A DNA stretch of 64,000 nt from Prevotella intermedia ATCC 25611 = DSM 20706 (GCF_001953955.1 NZ_CP019300.1:930001-994000), one strand, 5' to 3'; positions 25,650 through 34,625 are shown, counted from the stretch's first letter. Notes: generated by a model not told the origin, from the letters alone. A program made the numbers and translations.

Positions 25650-26993
25650 TTATTCTTTAATACGAATGAGGGCATTTGCTAAAATAGCTGTTAAGCCACC
25701 CATTGTTATGCCACTTGAGAATATGTTGCGTATTACTTCGGGCATCTGACCCAATATGTTCGGCACAAGTTCAACACTCAGTCCCATTGCAAAGCTGATT
25801 GCCATTACCAAAACAGTCTTGCGGTTGATGGCTGTGGCAGCGATAATGCGTATTCCCGCAGCAGCTACTGTTCCGAACATCAGCAGCGTTGCACCACCGA
25901 GCACGCAGTCGGGGATAAGCGAGAAGAACTGTCCTACTATTGGGAACAAGCCCAAGACGAGCAAAGCACCTGCTACAAAGTAGCCCACATAGCGGCTGGC
26001 AACGCCTGTAAGCTGTATCATTCCGTTGTTTTGGGCAAAGATTGAGTTCGGAAAACTATTGAATACTGCTGCCAAAAGCGAGTTGAAGCCGTCTGCCAAG
26101 ATACCTCCCTGCGCACGTTTCATAAACACTGGTCCTTCAACAGGTTCGCCCGAAATAAGCGAGTTGGCGGTAATGTCTCCGTAAGCCTCAACGGCTGTAA
26201 CCAAATAAATGAGTCCCAAGCCGATAATGGAGCCAATGTCGAAACGCAAACCGTATTTAAAAGGTACGGGAATGTTCAATGCACCCGTGTCACCTAACCG
26301 TGAAAAGTCGATTAAACCTAAGAAGTAAGCCACCGTAGAACCTAATATCAAGCCCAAGACAATAGATGCCATGCGCAAGAACGGATTGCTTGAGCGGTTG
26401 AAAGCCACGATACTGACAAGTACGAGCAACGCCAATCCGAGGTTTTGCATAGAACCGAACGTACCAACGTTCATCGCTGTCTGACCGCCACCGCACGAAT
26501 TGATGCCTGCTTTTATTAAACACAAACCAATAAGCGTAACAACGATGCCCGAAACCAAAGGTGTTATAATCTTGCGCATATACGGCAGCACACGGCTGAC
26601 CAGCATTTCCACGACAGAAGCCACCATACAAGCTCCGAATATATAGCTCAATCCCATTCCTACATTCATCTTTCCGCCCACCATACCGAGCATACCGGCT
26701 CCGATAATGGGACTAATGAACGAGAACGATGTACCTTGAATGCACAATAAGCCTGCACCTAAACTGCCGAAACGCTTGCATTGAATGAAAGTAGCTATGC
26801 CCGATACGAACAAAGACATAGAAACAAGGAAGCCAGTTGTCTCCAAATCGAATTCCAATGCCGAACTAATGATGAGTGGCGGTGTAATGATGGCAACGAA
26901 AATCGCCAGCAAGTGCTGCACGGCTGCAAAGATTGTTTCTCGCAAAGGTGGGCGGTCGTTCAGCCCGTAAATAAGTTCTTTTGTCTGTTCCAT
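25650..26993 (-). CDS. xanthine/uracil permease (NCS2 family)
   Basis: The 447-residue protein has 12-14 hydrophobic helices with the NCS2 landmarks: GLNDRPPLRETIFAAVQHLLA near the start, QCKRFGSLGAGLLCIQGTSFSF, the VTAVEAYGDITA helix (substrate Glu) and FAQNNGMIQLTGVASR. Its place 4 bp downstream of xpt points to xanthine, with proton symport typical of the family. The pair makes a purine salvage operon, as xpt-pbuX does in Firmicutes. The terminator directly follows the stop. Confidence 0.93.
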   Translation of the reverse strand: MEQTKELIYGLNDRPPLRETIFAAVQHLLAIFVAIITPPLIISSALEFDLETTGFLVSMSLFVSGIATFIQCKRFGSLGAGLLCIQGTSFSFISPIIGAGMLGMVGGKMNVGMGLSYIFGACMVASVVEMLVSRVLPYMRKIITPLVSGIVVTLIGLCLIKAGINSCGGGQTAMNVGTFGSMQNLGLALLVLVSIVAFNRSSNPFLRMASIVLGLILGSTVAYFLGLIDFSRLGDTGALNIPVPFKYGLRFDIGSIIGLGLIYLVTAVEAYGDITANSLISGEPVEGPVFMKRAQGGILADGFNSLLAAVFNSFPNSIFAQNNGMIQLTGVASRYVGYFVAGALLVLGLFPIVGQFFSLIPDCVLGGATLLMFGTVAAAGIRIIAATAINRKTVLVMAISFAMGLSVELVPNILGQMPEVIRNIFSSGITMGGLTAILANALIRIKE

Positions 26994-26997
26994 GGTT

Positions 26998-27570
26998 TTA
27001 TCCTTTTCTTAGTTTTATTTCGCAGTTGTCCAATGAATCGATAATAGCCAAGCTTTCGCAACGTATTCCTGCTGCTTCAATAATCTCACGACCGTGTTGG
27101 AACGCCTTTTCAATGATGAAACCCATACCTACAAGCTCTGCTCCAGCTTGATTACATAGGTCTATAATGCCTTTTGCAGCATTTCCGTAAGCCAAGAAAT
27201 CGTCTACGAAAAGAACCTTGTCGGCTGGTGTAAGATATTCTTTTGAAATGCAAACGTGGTATTCGCGCTGCTTCGTGAACGAGAAAACGGTAGACGAAAG
27301 CATATCCGCCATTGTCGAAGGCTTCTTTTTCTTGGCAAAGACAACAGGCAAATCGAGCAGGAAACCCATCATAATGGCAGGTGCAATGCCACTTGCCTCC
27401 ACTGTTATAATCTTGTTTATTTCCGTAGAAGCATAGCGGCGGATAAACTCCACGGCAATTTGCTTCATCAAGTTAGGGTCTAACTGATGGTTAATAAACT
27501 TGTCTACCTTCAATATTCCCCCCTCATAGCATTTGCCATCTTTAAGAATGCGGTCTATCAATGTTTTCAT
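26998..27570 (-). CDS. xpt: xanthine phosphoribosyltransferase
   Basis: The 190-residue protein matches Xpt: [20 protein letters not shown] at the start, [11 protein letters not shown], the PRPP loop [16 protein letters not shown], and the hood region near the end. It converts xanthine and PRPP to XMP. First gene of the operon with the permease. The leader (about 87 nt) lacks the purine-riboswitch core found upstream of Firmicutes xpt, so regulation differs or is absent. Confidence 0.93.
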   Translation of the reverse strand: MKTLIDRILKDGKCYEGGILKVDKFINHQLDPNLMKQIAVEFIRRYASTEINKIITVEASGIAPAIMMGFLLDLPVVFAKKKKPSTMADMLSSTVFSFTKQREYHVCISKEYLTPADKVLFVDDFLAYGNAAKGIIDLCNQAGAELVGMGFIIEKAFQHGREIIEAAGIRCESLAIIDSLDNCEIKLRKG

Positions 27571-27661
27571 TGTACAGTTATTTTATTTAGCTTACTGTTT
27601 TTAATTGTACTTATACTGCCACACAGGATTGGAACAACCCGATTGTTGGAAATATAAAATA

Positions 27662-27669
27662 CAAAAGTA
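27662..27669 (-). promoter_or_regulatory. -7 promoter box for xpt
   Basis: TACTTTTG on the minus strand; leader about 87 nt. Confidence 0.5.
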
Positions 27670-27784
27670 ATAAATTATGAAAAACAATCCGCTAATCTTT
27701 CCATTTATTTTTCATTTTTGCGAAAGAATGAAATCAAAATGAAAATAAAGCACCGTTGTTATAGGCTGTTTTGCCGATTTTATG

Positions 27785-27792
27785 TACTTTTG
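27785..27792 (+). promoter_or_regulatory. -7 promoter box for the BtuB-like receptor
   Basis: TACTTTTG; predicted start near 27798, immediately before the structured leader. Confidence 0.55.
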
Positions 27793-27797
27793 CACCT

Positions 27798-27846
27798 CGG
27801 TTTTGGCACGGTCTGCTTCCCACTAAGAGTAGATGGTCCGAACCAT
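27798..27846 (+). promoter_or_regulatory. structured leader of the BtuB-like receptor
   Basis: GGTT...CGG pairs with CCG...AACC around an inner stem TCTGCT/AGTAGA whose loop is about 10 nt. About 48 nt in all, 19 bp before the ATG. It lacks the cobalamin-riboswitch box and is far too short for that class. No known motif was recognised. Confidence 0.4.
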
Positions 27847-27864
27847 TAATAAATTTATTACATT

Positions 27865-29937
27865 ATGTACAAACCAATTTTAAACAAGCGTAGTGTACTG
27901 AAGTTTACCCACTTCTCCAATCGCGGCTATTCGCTCTTTGCTGTTCTCGGCAAGGAAGTGATAATTGGTGTACTGAGTGTTGCTACTCTTCAACACGCAA
28001 CGGCACACAACGTTAGCAACGAAGCCTTGCAAACGAGTAGCGATTCAACAGTAACCAACAAGCAAGTGATGCTCGATGAAGTGAGCGTAACAGGTACACG
28101 TGCGCCGCTGACCGTTAGTCAGCAAGCGAGAATGGTAACTGTACTGAGTCGTGAAGACATTCAAGCCGCGCCAGTACAAAGTGTAAACGACCTGTTGAAG
28201 TATGCCGTAGGGGTAGACGTGCGCCAGAAAGGAGCCTTAGGAGCACTTACCGATGTGAGCATACGTGGCGGAAACTCCGAGCAAATTACGGTTTTGTTGA
28301 ACGGAATCAACATTTGCGACGCCCAAACAGCCCATAACACTTTCGATTTCCCAGTCGATATAAGCGAAATCGAACGCATTGAAGTTCTCGAAGGTCCAGC
28401 AGGACGCGTTTATGGCACATCTTCTTTATTAGGTGCGATAAACATTGTAACCAAAACTCCCCCCTCTTCCTCTCTCTCTGCACGCGTAGAAGGTGGCTCT
28501 TACGGCTATCTGGCAGCGGGCGCACGTGCAAACATTGCGCAAGGACGTTGGAACAACCAGCTCTCGGGGTCGTTTACACGTAGCGACGGCTATCTGCGGA
28601 ACAAGGCAAACAGGCTGAATGCCGACTATAAAACAAGCAAGGCTTTCTATCAAGGCAACTATAACGACAGCCAGATTGCAGTTCGGTGGCACGCTGGTAT
28701 GAGCGTTAAAGACTTTGGTGCCAATACGTTCTATGCAGCCAAGTATGACGACCAGTTTGAACATACGTTTAAAACGTTCACTGCCTTGCAGGCTGAAAAC
28801 AAACAAGGCAAGTTCCACATTCGTCCGTCCATCTATTGGAATCGTAGTATGGACAGATTTGAACTTTTCCGTGGTGCGCCGCAGAAGTATGCGTACAACT
28901 ACCACCGCACCGATGTATATGGCGTGAATCTCAATGCTTACTTCGACTGGAGTTTGGGACGCACGGCTTTCGGGGCAGAACTGCGCCACGAGGAACTCGT
29001 AAGCACCAATCTTGGTGAGAAACTCGAACGTCCGCACCATATTCACGGCACCGACCGCAACTATACGAACGGAATCAACCGCACCAATCTTCAGTTTGTA
29101 TTGGAACACAACATTATTCTTTCACGCTTTACCCTTTCAACAGGCGTCATAGCTGTAAAGAACAGTCAGGCTGATATGAATATGCGCGTCTATCCGGGCA
29201 TAGATGCCAGCTACCGAATGGGCAACGCTTGGAAAGTGTATGCGTCGTACAACACTTCGCTGCGTATGCCGTCGTTCACCGAACTCTTCTATTCTGTGGG
29301 TGGACACAAGGCAGACAAGCACCTGAAACCTGAAGAATTGTCGGCACTGGAAGCAGGTTTGAAGTACAACGCACGTGGCATTAGCGGCAAGACAAGCATC
29401 TTCTACAACCAGCAGAAGAACCTTATCGATTGGATTTCAGACGGTACGCTCGATGCAAATGGTAGTCCGTTGTGGAAGAGCGTAAACTTCGGACGCATCA
29501 ATGTCGTAGGCGTTGAGGCTTCGCTTCGCTTCGATTGCCGCACCTTGATGCCTTCACAGCGTTTCCTAAAGCAGTTCAGCCTTGCCTATTGCTACCTCAA
29601 TCAGAACGAAAAGGAACACAAGGGTATTACCAGCAAGTATGTTTTAGAATGTGTGAAGAACAAAATGGTAGCCAATTTGCAGCTGAATCTGTGGCGAAAT
29701 CTCGATTTAGGCTTGAACTACCGTTTACTCCACCGTATGGGAGGTTACATCGACACGAACAACCAGCGACACAACTATGCGACGTATGGCATACTCGATG
29801 CTCGCCTTTCGTGGAATACGGGCAAGTGGACAGCCTTTGCTGCAGCCAACAACCTGTTGAACAGAACGTATGTAGACTACGGCAATGTGCCACAACCCGG
29901 CACTTGGATAACTGCAGGAGTCGGCATACAGATGTAG
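27865..29937 (+). CDS. TonB-dependent outer-membrane receptor, BtuB-like
   Basis: The 690-residue protein has an extended N-terminus with a hydrophobic stretch (about 22-45), a TonB-box-like segment (VMLDEVSVTG, about 68-77), a plug domain (about 80-200; SVNDLLKYAVGVDVRQKG, ISEIERIEVLEGPAGRVYG, LLGAINIVTK) and a 22-strand barrel ending AGVGIQM. Size and plug resemble vitamin B12-type receptors rather than SusC proteins (no CarboxypepD-like domain). A B12 role would suit this genome, whose ribonucleotide reductase (45504) needs B12, but the substrate is inferred. Monocistronic with a terminator at 29988. Confidence 0.8.
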   Translation: MYKPILNKRSVLKFTHFSNRGYSLFAVLGKEVIIGVLSVATLQHATAHNVSNEALQTSSDSTVTNKQVMLDEVSVTGTRAPLTVSQQARMVTVLSREDIQAAPVQSVNDLLKYAVGVDVRQKGALGALTDVSIRGGNSEQITVLLNGINICDAQTAHNTFDFPVDISEIERIEVLEGPAGRVYGTSSLLGAINIVTKTPPSSSLSARVEGGSYGYLAAGARANIAQGRWNNQLSGSFTRSDGYLRNKANRLNADYKTSKAFYQGNYNDSQIAVRWHAGMSVKDFGANTFYAAKYDDQFEHTFKTFTALQAENKQGKFHIRPSIYWNRSMDRFELFRGAPQKYAYNYHRTDVYGVNLNAYFDWSLGRTAFGAELRHEELVSTNLGEKLERPHHIHGTDRNYTNGINRTNLQFVLEHNIILSRFTLSTGVIAVKNSQADMNMRVYPGIDASYRMGNAWKVYASYNTSLRMPSFTELFYSVGGHKADKHLKPEELSALEAGLKYNARGISGKTSIFYNQQKNLIDWISDGTLDANGSPLWKSVNFGRINVVGVEASLRFDCRTLMPSQRFLKQFSLAYCYLNQNEKEHKGITSKYVLECVKNKMVANLQLNLWRNLDLGLNYRLLHRMGGYIDTNNQRHNYATYGILDARLSWNTGKWTAFAAANNLLNRTYVDYGNVPQPGTWITAGVGIQM

Positions 29938-29987
29938 CATTTCTGCTGCTTCTACAACTGACAAGGAAGTTTAATAGATTATATACC

Positions 29988-30035
29988 AACGCTCTCGCAC
30001 CTTCTTGTATGAGGTTCGAGGGCGTTTTTCTTTCT
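29988..30035 (+). terminator. terminator after the BtuB-like receptor
   Basis: AACGCTCTCG pairs with CGAGGGCGTT, followed by TTTTTCTTTCTCTTTT. Confidence 0.85.
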
Positions 30036-30094
30036 CTTTTCCTTTACCCATACTACGCTCTTTTGCGATTTTTGCCGAACATTTACAAATTACT

Positions 30095-30168
30095 TACGTG
30101 TAGAAAAATATTTATTTACACGTAAGTAATAATTTCTCTACACGTAAATAAATATTTCTTTACGTGTA
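30095..30168. repeat. 22-bp-period array of TACGTGTA/TACACGTA, array I
   Basis: Four 8-mers start at 30095 (TACGTGTA), 30117 (TACACGTA), 30139 (TACACGTA) and 30161 (TACGTGTA), exactly 22 bp apart, with 14-bp A/T-rich spacers that tend to contain AAATATTT. Oppositely oriented neighbours can pair as hairpins. Between convergent genes. Confidence 0.9.
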
Positions 30169-30220
30169 AATAATTTGGCAGACAAATTGTTTTGCTGACT
30201 GAATCGGGAGAAATATATAA

Positions 30221-30257
30221 AAAAAGCAGAAAACAATTCGTTGTTGTTTTCTGCTTT
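30221..30257 (-). terminator. terminator after the AMP-ligase gene
   Basis: AAAAGCAGAAAACA pairs with TGTTTTCTGCTTTT around an 8-nt loop; the preceding A-run gives a U-run on the minus strand. Confidence 0.75.
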
Positions 30258-30340
30258 TCGTTTTCCAAATCATTACAGATACTCGTATGTTTTATTGAAT
30301 GAGCATTGTGCATCATTCATATTTTGTCTTGTTGTCAAAG

Positions 30341-31843
30341 TTATTTTAGAAGACTGTGTTTTCCTGTTGAAAGTATTTTTATTGACTCGAAACTGAAATG
30401 ATGGGGCATTTCAGCACGAGAAAGTTTTAACTTGAGCCATATCTTCAAATCATTTTCATCGATTTGGGCGTTTGTTTTCGGTTCTATCTGTGCGTTAAGT
30501 ACACGGCCAAAGCGAGTGTCGGGGACGGTATAAACTAAGGCATCGGCAACTAAGGGGTAACTTTTCAAGACTTTCTCAACGTGCTCTGGGTAGACATTCT
30601 CGCCGCCACAAACCACCATTCGGTCGGCTCTTCCACGATGAAGAAAACGACCATCGGATAGTTGAAGCACACGGTCGCCCGTATTCTGCCAGCTGTTTTG
30701 CCGCCCTGTCATAGCCCAACGACATTTCACCCACAAGGTGCCGACACCCTCTGCATCGGTTTCTCGCACTGCGCATTGCATTCCTCGAATGGGTCGTCCA
30801 ATCGAAACTTCATCACCATAGATAAGCTGTTGCGGTGTGGCGAGCATAAAGAAACCAGCCTCAGACGTGCCATAAAGGTTGTAAAGTACAGAACCCAGTC
30901 GCTCCATTGTATGCCTTGCCAACAACACATCGAGTCGGTCGCCTCCACTGATAATACATTTCAGCGAACGTAAACGACTTTGGGCACCTTCCGTTTGCCA
31001 CAGTCTGGCAAGCATGGCAGGCACCATTGGCATTACCTCAACCCGCTCTTCTGCTACGACATTCAGTACCTTTTCGGCATCGAAATGGCGCAGCAAACAA
31101 ATCTTTTTACCCATAACGAGCGAGATAATCAGCGTAGCCAAACCGAAGCCATGATAGAAAGGAAGTCCTATCAGCACGCTCTGATAGCTGTCAATATGCA
31201 AGTCGCGGAGCAGTGAAAAGAAGGGCGGAAGAAACTGAACAATGTCCGTCTGTCGTGCAGCCTCCTTATAGTTGCCGCTCGAACCGCCTGTCATCACACT
31301 AATATTTCCACCTCTTTTTATATATGGGAGCGCAATTTTCTCAATAGCATCTTGTCTTTTTATGCTTCCCAACAAGGCTTCACACGATACCATAGGGCAC
31401 ATATCGTCCAAGCCATCTGCCTGTATCAATTCCTCATCGTAGATAAAAAGCGCGAACGGACGACTCATTAACTTCGCCAACTGTTCGCTTGACAGGTCGG
31501 TATTCAGCAATCTTACATGGACGCCCAATCGTGAAAGAGCAGGCAGGAGCAAAGCCGAAATAAGGTGGTTGCGACAAAACAATGCCACATGCTGACCACT
31601 TTTCAAATGGTATTTATGGTAGAGTAGATGGGACAATCGCTGCGCCAACGCATAGAAATCTTGATAATCTACATGCTGATTATCGCTCACCACAGCACAA
31701 TCGTGTGTATGATAGCGAGCAGCAAAGCGCACGGCAGCCATCATCGTAATACCTTCGTGCAGGAAACAATTAAGCAAACGCACAATGCCACGTGGTGTAA
31801 TGAGGTGCAGACGCCAGAGCGAACGGAAGAGAGATGTTTTCAT
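30341..31843 (-). CDS. AMP-binding (acyl-CoA synthetase-like) ligase
   Basis: The 500-residue protein of the ANL adenylating superfamily shows the P-loop-like MTGGSSGNYKEAAR, LYGTSEAGF (A5), TGDRV (A7) and the C-terminal hinge GRADRMVVCGGENVYPEHVE. A lysine near the end (ILSTGKHSLLK) fits the catalytic A10 position. It activates a carboxylic acid, probably a fatty acid, as acyl-AMP. The start at 31843 overlaps the stop of the upstream SDR gene as ATGA, giving translational coupling; the longer frame to 31969 runs into that gene and is rejected. Substrate is unknown. Confidence 0.85.
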   Translation of the reverse strand: MKTSLFRSLWRLHLITPRGIVRLLNCFLHEGITMMAAVRFAARYHTHDCAVVSDNQHVDYQDFYALAQRLSHLLYHKYHLKSGQHVALFCRNHLISALLLPALSRLGVHVRLLNTDLSSEQLAKLMSRPFALFIYDEELIQADGLDDMCPMVSCEALLGSIKRQDAIEKIALPYIKRGGNISVMTGGSSGNYKEAARQTDIVQFLPPFFSLLRDLHIDSYQSVLIGLPFYHGFGLATLIISLVMGKKICLLRHFDAEKVLNVVAEERVEVMPMVPAMLARLWQTEGAQSRLRSLKCIISGGDRLDVLLARHTMERLGSVLYNLYGTSEAGFFMLATPQQLIYGDEVSIGRPIRGMQCAVRETDAEGVGTLWVKCRWAMTGRQNSWQNTGDRVLQLSDGRFLHRGRADRMVVCGGENVYPEHVEKVLKSYPLVADALVYTVPDTRFGRVLNAQIEPKTNAQIDENDLKIWLKLKLSRAEMPHHFSFESIKILSTGKHSLLK

Positions 31844-32676
31844 TGAACGGTTTTTTGATAGAAGAAACGAACCAAGGGAGCAAACAATGACGCCACAGGA
31901 GCTGAAAGGCGTGCCCACCAAGGCTGATAGGAGAAGCGACTTTTCATAGCCAACCGCAACAGAATACACGCAGCATCATCAGCCGAATAAGCAGGCAAAG
32001 AACGATAATTCGGGTTAGCCATAGACATTTCTGTGCGTACCAAAGGTAGGTAGGCTACATGAACACCAACCCCAAGTCGCTTCCATTCGCTTTCTGCCGT
32101 ACGACACCACACGTTGGTTGCACACTTCGATGCGTGATAAGCCGACCACCCCGGAGCAGGGGGATATAGACAACTGACCGATGAGGTATAGACCAATTGA
32201 CCTTTAGACTTTTGTAAAGCTGGCAACAAAGCCAACGCCAATGCCACCACGGAACGATAGTTTAAGTCGATTGTACGGTCGAAATCGTGTAGTCGTTCGG
32301 ATGCATCGGTAATCTTTCGGAAAATAGATTTTCCTGCATTGCAGAAGAGATAGTCTACCGTGGGTAACTGTTTCAGTTCTTTGCATAGCAAATCCAAGGC
32401 TGGGCGGTTGCGCAAATCAAGTGCACGACAGACCGCCTGACAGCCCATTGCTTGCGCTTCACTGCACAAAGTCTGTAGTTCTGCCTCGCTGCGAGCTATC
32501 AGATAGAGGTTCGCACCAACCTGCATCAGCCGCTTTGCCAATGCAAGCCCGATGCCTCGCGATGCTCCTGTAATCACCACCCAGCGTCCTTTGAAGCGAT
32601 GTTGCAGTTGCTTTTCGTCCATACGGGGCTTGGGATAGAGCAGGGAAGCACATAGTTTCAGCAAACTTTTCTTCAT
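31840..32676 (-). CDS. short-chain dehydrogenase/reductase
   Basis: The 278-residue protein has an N-terminal hydrophobic stretch, then a classical SDR fold: TGASRGIGLALA (NAD(P) binding, about residues 36-47), LFCNAGKS, SSVSCLY (catalytic Ser) and YHASK (catalytic Tyr and Lys). A C-terminal hydrophobic region (about 255-270) suggests membrane association, like lipid-acting SDRs. Translationally coupled to the acyl ligase, which suggests a two-step modification of a fatty-acid-like substrate (inference). Promoter box at 32701. Confidence 0.85.
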   Translation of the reverse strand: MKKSLLKLCASLLYPKPRMDEKQLQHRFKGRWVVITGASRGIGLALAKRLMQVGANLYLIARSEAELQTLCSEAQAMGCQAVCRALDLRNRPALDLLCKELKQLPTVDYLFCNAGKSIFRKITDASERLHDFDRTIDLNYRSVVALALALLPALQKSKGQLVYTSSVSCLYPPAPGWSAYHASKCATNVWCRTAESEWKRLGVGVHVAYLPLVRTEMSMANPNYRSLPAYSADDAACILLRLAMKSRFSYQPWWARLSAPVASLFAPLVRFFYQKTVQ

Positions 32677-32700
32677 TCTTTACTCCTTATTTTCCATTTG

Positions 32701-32708
32701 CAAACATA
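32701..32708 (-). promoter_or_regulatory. -7 promoter box for the SDR-ligase operon
   Basis: TATGTTTG on the minus strand; leader about 20 nt. Confidence 0.5.
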
Positions 32709-32775
32709 GCTTTTTATCTCCAATTGTACAAGCTTTAGCAGTAGATTGTGTATAAAAATGAAATGCAAATGTGTG

Positions 32776-33747
32776 TTAGACTTCCCGCTTGTGAGGGTGT
32801 TTGTCGTAATACCACAGTTCAATGCTATTGATAATATTCTGCCAAAGTATGTAGCAGCCGGGACCTACCGACGACAATGGGTTCAGATAGGTAAAGGTTA
32901 TCCAGATGGCAAAGGTGGTATTCTTCTGTCCCAAGGCTTGTCCCGCCTCGATAGTGCTATCGAAAAAACGACCAATAAATCTGCCGACAGCAAACTGTAC
33001 CAAGCAAAGCAGCAAACTGACGAGGGCAATGAAGGCGAGGAAAAGGGCGGTGGTATCGGCGTGAACGATATTTTTCACGGTGGTTCCCGTTATGATGGTG
33101 AGTGTGAAAGCCCAAAAGTAAAAACCAAGATTGCGTACACTGACAATCCATTTGTAAAGCGGTCGCAATATGCGCCAATGCTTTGTGAAGTAAGCTACTA
33201 CCATCGGGGCAACTAAAATAAGACAAACACGGTTGAGAATAACGAGGAAAGACTCGACGAAACCAACGTTCACATTGGGTTCTATCAGCGGAAAACAAGT
33301 GGGAATGAGGGCTGCACAAATGAAATTAGATAGGAAAGTGTAGGTCGTCATATCCTCTATGTTGCCACCCAACTTCTGTGTAACGATGGCTGCCGCCGAT
33401 GCACAAGGGCAGATAATGCACGCCAACACCGACTCCATAAGTATCAAGCTGTTGCCTTGTAGCTTGAAAAAGAGTATAAAACCTACGGCTATAAGAACAA
33501 ACAACACCTGAAACACGCCTATCCAGAGATGCCATTGCACAGGAAGGAGCCTACGGAAATCTACTTTGCAAAACGTTACGTAGAGCATTAAAAACATACA
33601 AATGGGCAAAAGGAAGTCGAATATCGGCTCGAAAACCGCCGAAGCAGGAGATAGCAGGGGTATAAAAGCAAACAGCAAGTAAACGATAGCACCTGTAGCA
33701 ATGGCTACTGGCAGCGTCCATTTCTTTATAATACTTATCAATTCCAC
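32776..33747 (-). CDS. bile acid:sodium symporter (BASS/SBF) family transporter
   Basis: The 323-residue protein has nine to ten membrane helices. BASS landmarks are IICPCASAAAIVTQKLGG (about 112-129) and, near the end, 'EAGQALGQKNTTFAIWITFTYLNP', the conserved crossing helix of sodium-dependent organic-anion carriers. The substrate could be a bile acid, pantoate or a similar organic anion; nothing here distinguishes them. Own promoter at 33791; monocistronic. Confidence 0.85.
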   Translation of the reverse strand: MELISIIKKWTLPVAIATGAIVYLLFAFIPLLSPASAVFEPIFDFLLPICMFLMLYVTFCKVDFRRLLPVQWHLWIGVFQVLFVLIAVGFILFFKLQGNSLILMESVLACIICPCASAAAIVTQKLGGNIEDMTTYTFLSNFICAALIPTCFPLIEPNVNVGFVESFLVILNRVCLILVAPMVVAYFTKHWRILRPLYKWIVSVRNLGFYFWAFTLTIITGTTVKNIVHADTTALFLAFIALVSLLLCLVQFAVGRFIGRFFDSTIEAGQALGQKNTTFAIWITFTYLNPLSSVGPGCYILWQNIINSIELWYYDKHPHKREV

Positions 33748-33790
33748 CTTTTTTGTTTGGTCTATAATGTGTTCTTACTGAATTATTCTT

Positions 33791-33798
33791 CAAATGTA
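33791..33798 (-). promoter_or_regulatory. -7 promoter box for the BASS transporter
   Basis: TACATTTG on the minus strand; leader about 38 nt. Confidence 0.55.
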
Positions 33799-33889
33799 CG
33801 AATATTTTTGGGAATATACTATTGCCTTAAAGTATATTTTATAAAATGAAGTTTCTTATAAAAAGTTAGGCTATATAGGAAGAATCGTT

Positions 33890-33897
33890 TATATTTG
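33890..33897 (+). promoter_or_regulatory. -7 promoter box for the DUF3791-DUF3990 operon
   Basis: TATATTTG, with the ATG at 33918; the leader would be about 15 nt. Confidence 0.6.
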
Positions 33898-33917
33898 CAA
33901 AATAAACGAAGTTGAAG

Positions 33918-34142
33918 ATGAGTAATAAGACAACAGATACAATCGAATATTTGGTATGCTGCATTGGAGCATTTGCCAAGCGTTTCTCGTTGAGCAATTC
34001 GCAGGCATATAAATATCTGAGTCAGCATAAAGGCTTAGACTTTCTGATTAAGCATTACGATGCAGAGCACACATTGTCTATAGACGATGCAGTAGAAGAT
34101 ATAACAACCATTTGCCAACGCCATGGAGGGGCATTAGTGTGA
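33918..34142 (+). CDS. DUF3791 family small protein (first copy)
   Basis: A 74-residue acidic helical protein (MSNKTTDTIEYLVCCIGAFAKRFSLSNSQAYKYLSQHKGLDFLIKHYDAEHTLSIDDAVEDITTICQRHGG-type pattern; the middle reads F-S-L-S-x-x-Q-A-Y-K-Y-L). This fits DUF3791, short proteins found beside DUF3990 genes. The ATG at 33918 is preferred to a TTG two codons earlier. Its stop overlaps the GTG start of the next gene (GTGA). By analogy it could be an antitoxin or chaperone for the DUF3990 protein; this is untested. Confidence 0.78.
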   Translation: MSNKTTDTIEYLVCCIGAFAKRFSLSNSQAYKYLSQHKGLDFLIKHYDAEHTLSIDDAVEDITTICQRHGGALV

Positions 34143-34621
34143 TACTGTATCATGGCTCTAACCAAATAATTGAACAAATAGACCTAAGCAAAGGACGCAA
34201 AGGAAAGGACTTTGGACAAGGTTTTTATCTAAGTGATAGCTTTGAACAAGCTAAACTTATGGCTGAGAATACTGTTGCAAGAATGGAATGTGGAGAGTCT
34301 TGCATTACCAAATTTGAATTTGATGACAACCTATTGCACTCACCAGTAGACGTAAAAGTAAAGCTATTTACAGAATACAACATAGAGTGGGCAAGGTTCA
34401 TTATTGCCAATCGCAACAATCGTTCAACTTCCGCCATTCATAATTATGATATTGTATATGGTCCGATTGCCGATGATAGAGTGGGTCTACAATTACAACG
34501 GTATCGTCAGCAATATATATCTTTAGAACAGTTAGTGGAAGAATTGAAATATAAACGTCCCACTTTTCAGTATTTCTTTGGTACTGAAAAAGCAATATGC
34601 CATTTAATAATGAAAGGATAA
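34139..34621 (+). CDS. DUF3990 protein, predicted ADP-ribosyltransferase-like
   Basis: The 160-residue protein starts at GTG 34139, behind GGAGGGG at 34125-34131 and overlapping the previous stop as GTGA. This puts the family motif LYHGSN at residues 3-8. DFGQGFYLSDSFEQAKLMAE follows (about 27-46), then CITKFEFDD and 'SAIHNYDIVYGPIADDR'. This H-G / G-x-Y pattern resembles the ADP-ribosyltransferase fold, where the N-terminal His and the Tyr hold NAD. The usual catalytic Glu is not obvious on reading. Flanked by two DUF3791 genes. I infer a toxin or effector of a toxin-antitoxin-like module. Confidence 0.78.
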   Translation: MILYHGSNQIIEQIDLSKGRKGKDFGQGFYLSDSFEQAKLMAENTVARMECGESCITKFEFDDNLLHSPVDVKVKLFTEYNIEWARFIIANRNNRSTSAIHNYDIVYGPIADDRVGLQLQRYRQQYISLEQLVEELKYKRPTFQYFFGTEKAICHLIMKG

Positions 34622-34625
34622 CAAG

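Noticed and set aside
27571..27661. Purine riboswitch ahead of xpt
   Set aside because: The leader lacks the conserved purine-aptamer core and loop-loop sequences.
27798..27864. Cobalamin riboswitch ahead of the BtuB-like gene
   Set aside because: The leader is only about 65 nt and lacks the B12-box consensus.
28429..29109. 226-codon minus-strand frame inside the BtuB-like gene
   Set aside because: No domain or start signal, and it lies wholly within a full-length, recognisable receptor gene.
30095..30168. CRISPR array
   Set aside because: Repeats are 8 bp with 14-bp A/T-rich spacers that are themselves similar; no cas genes.
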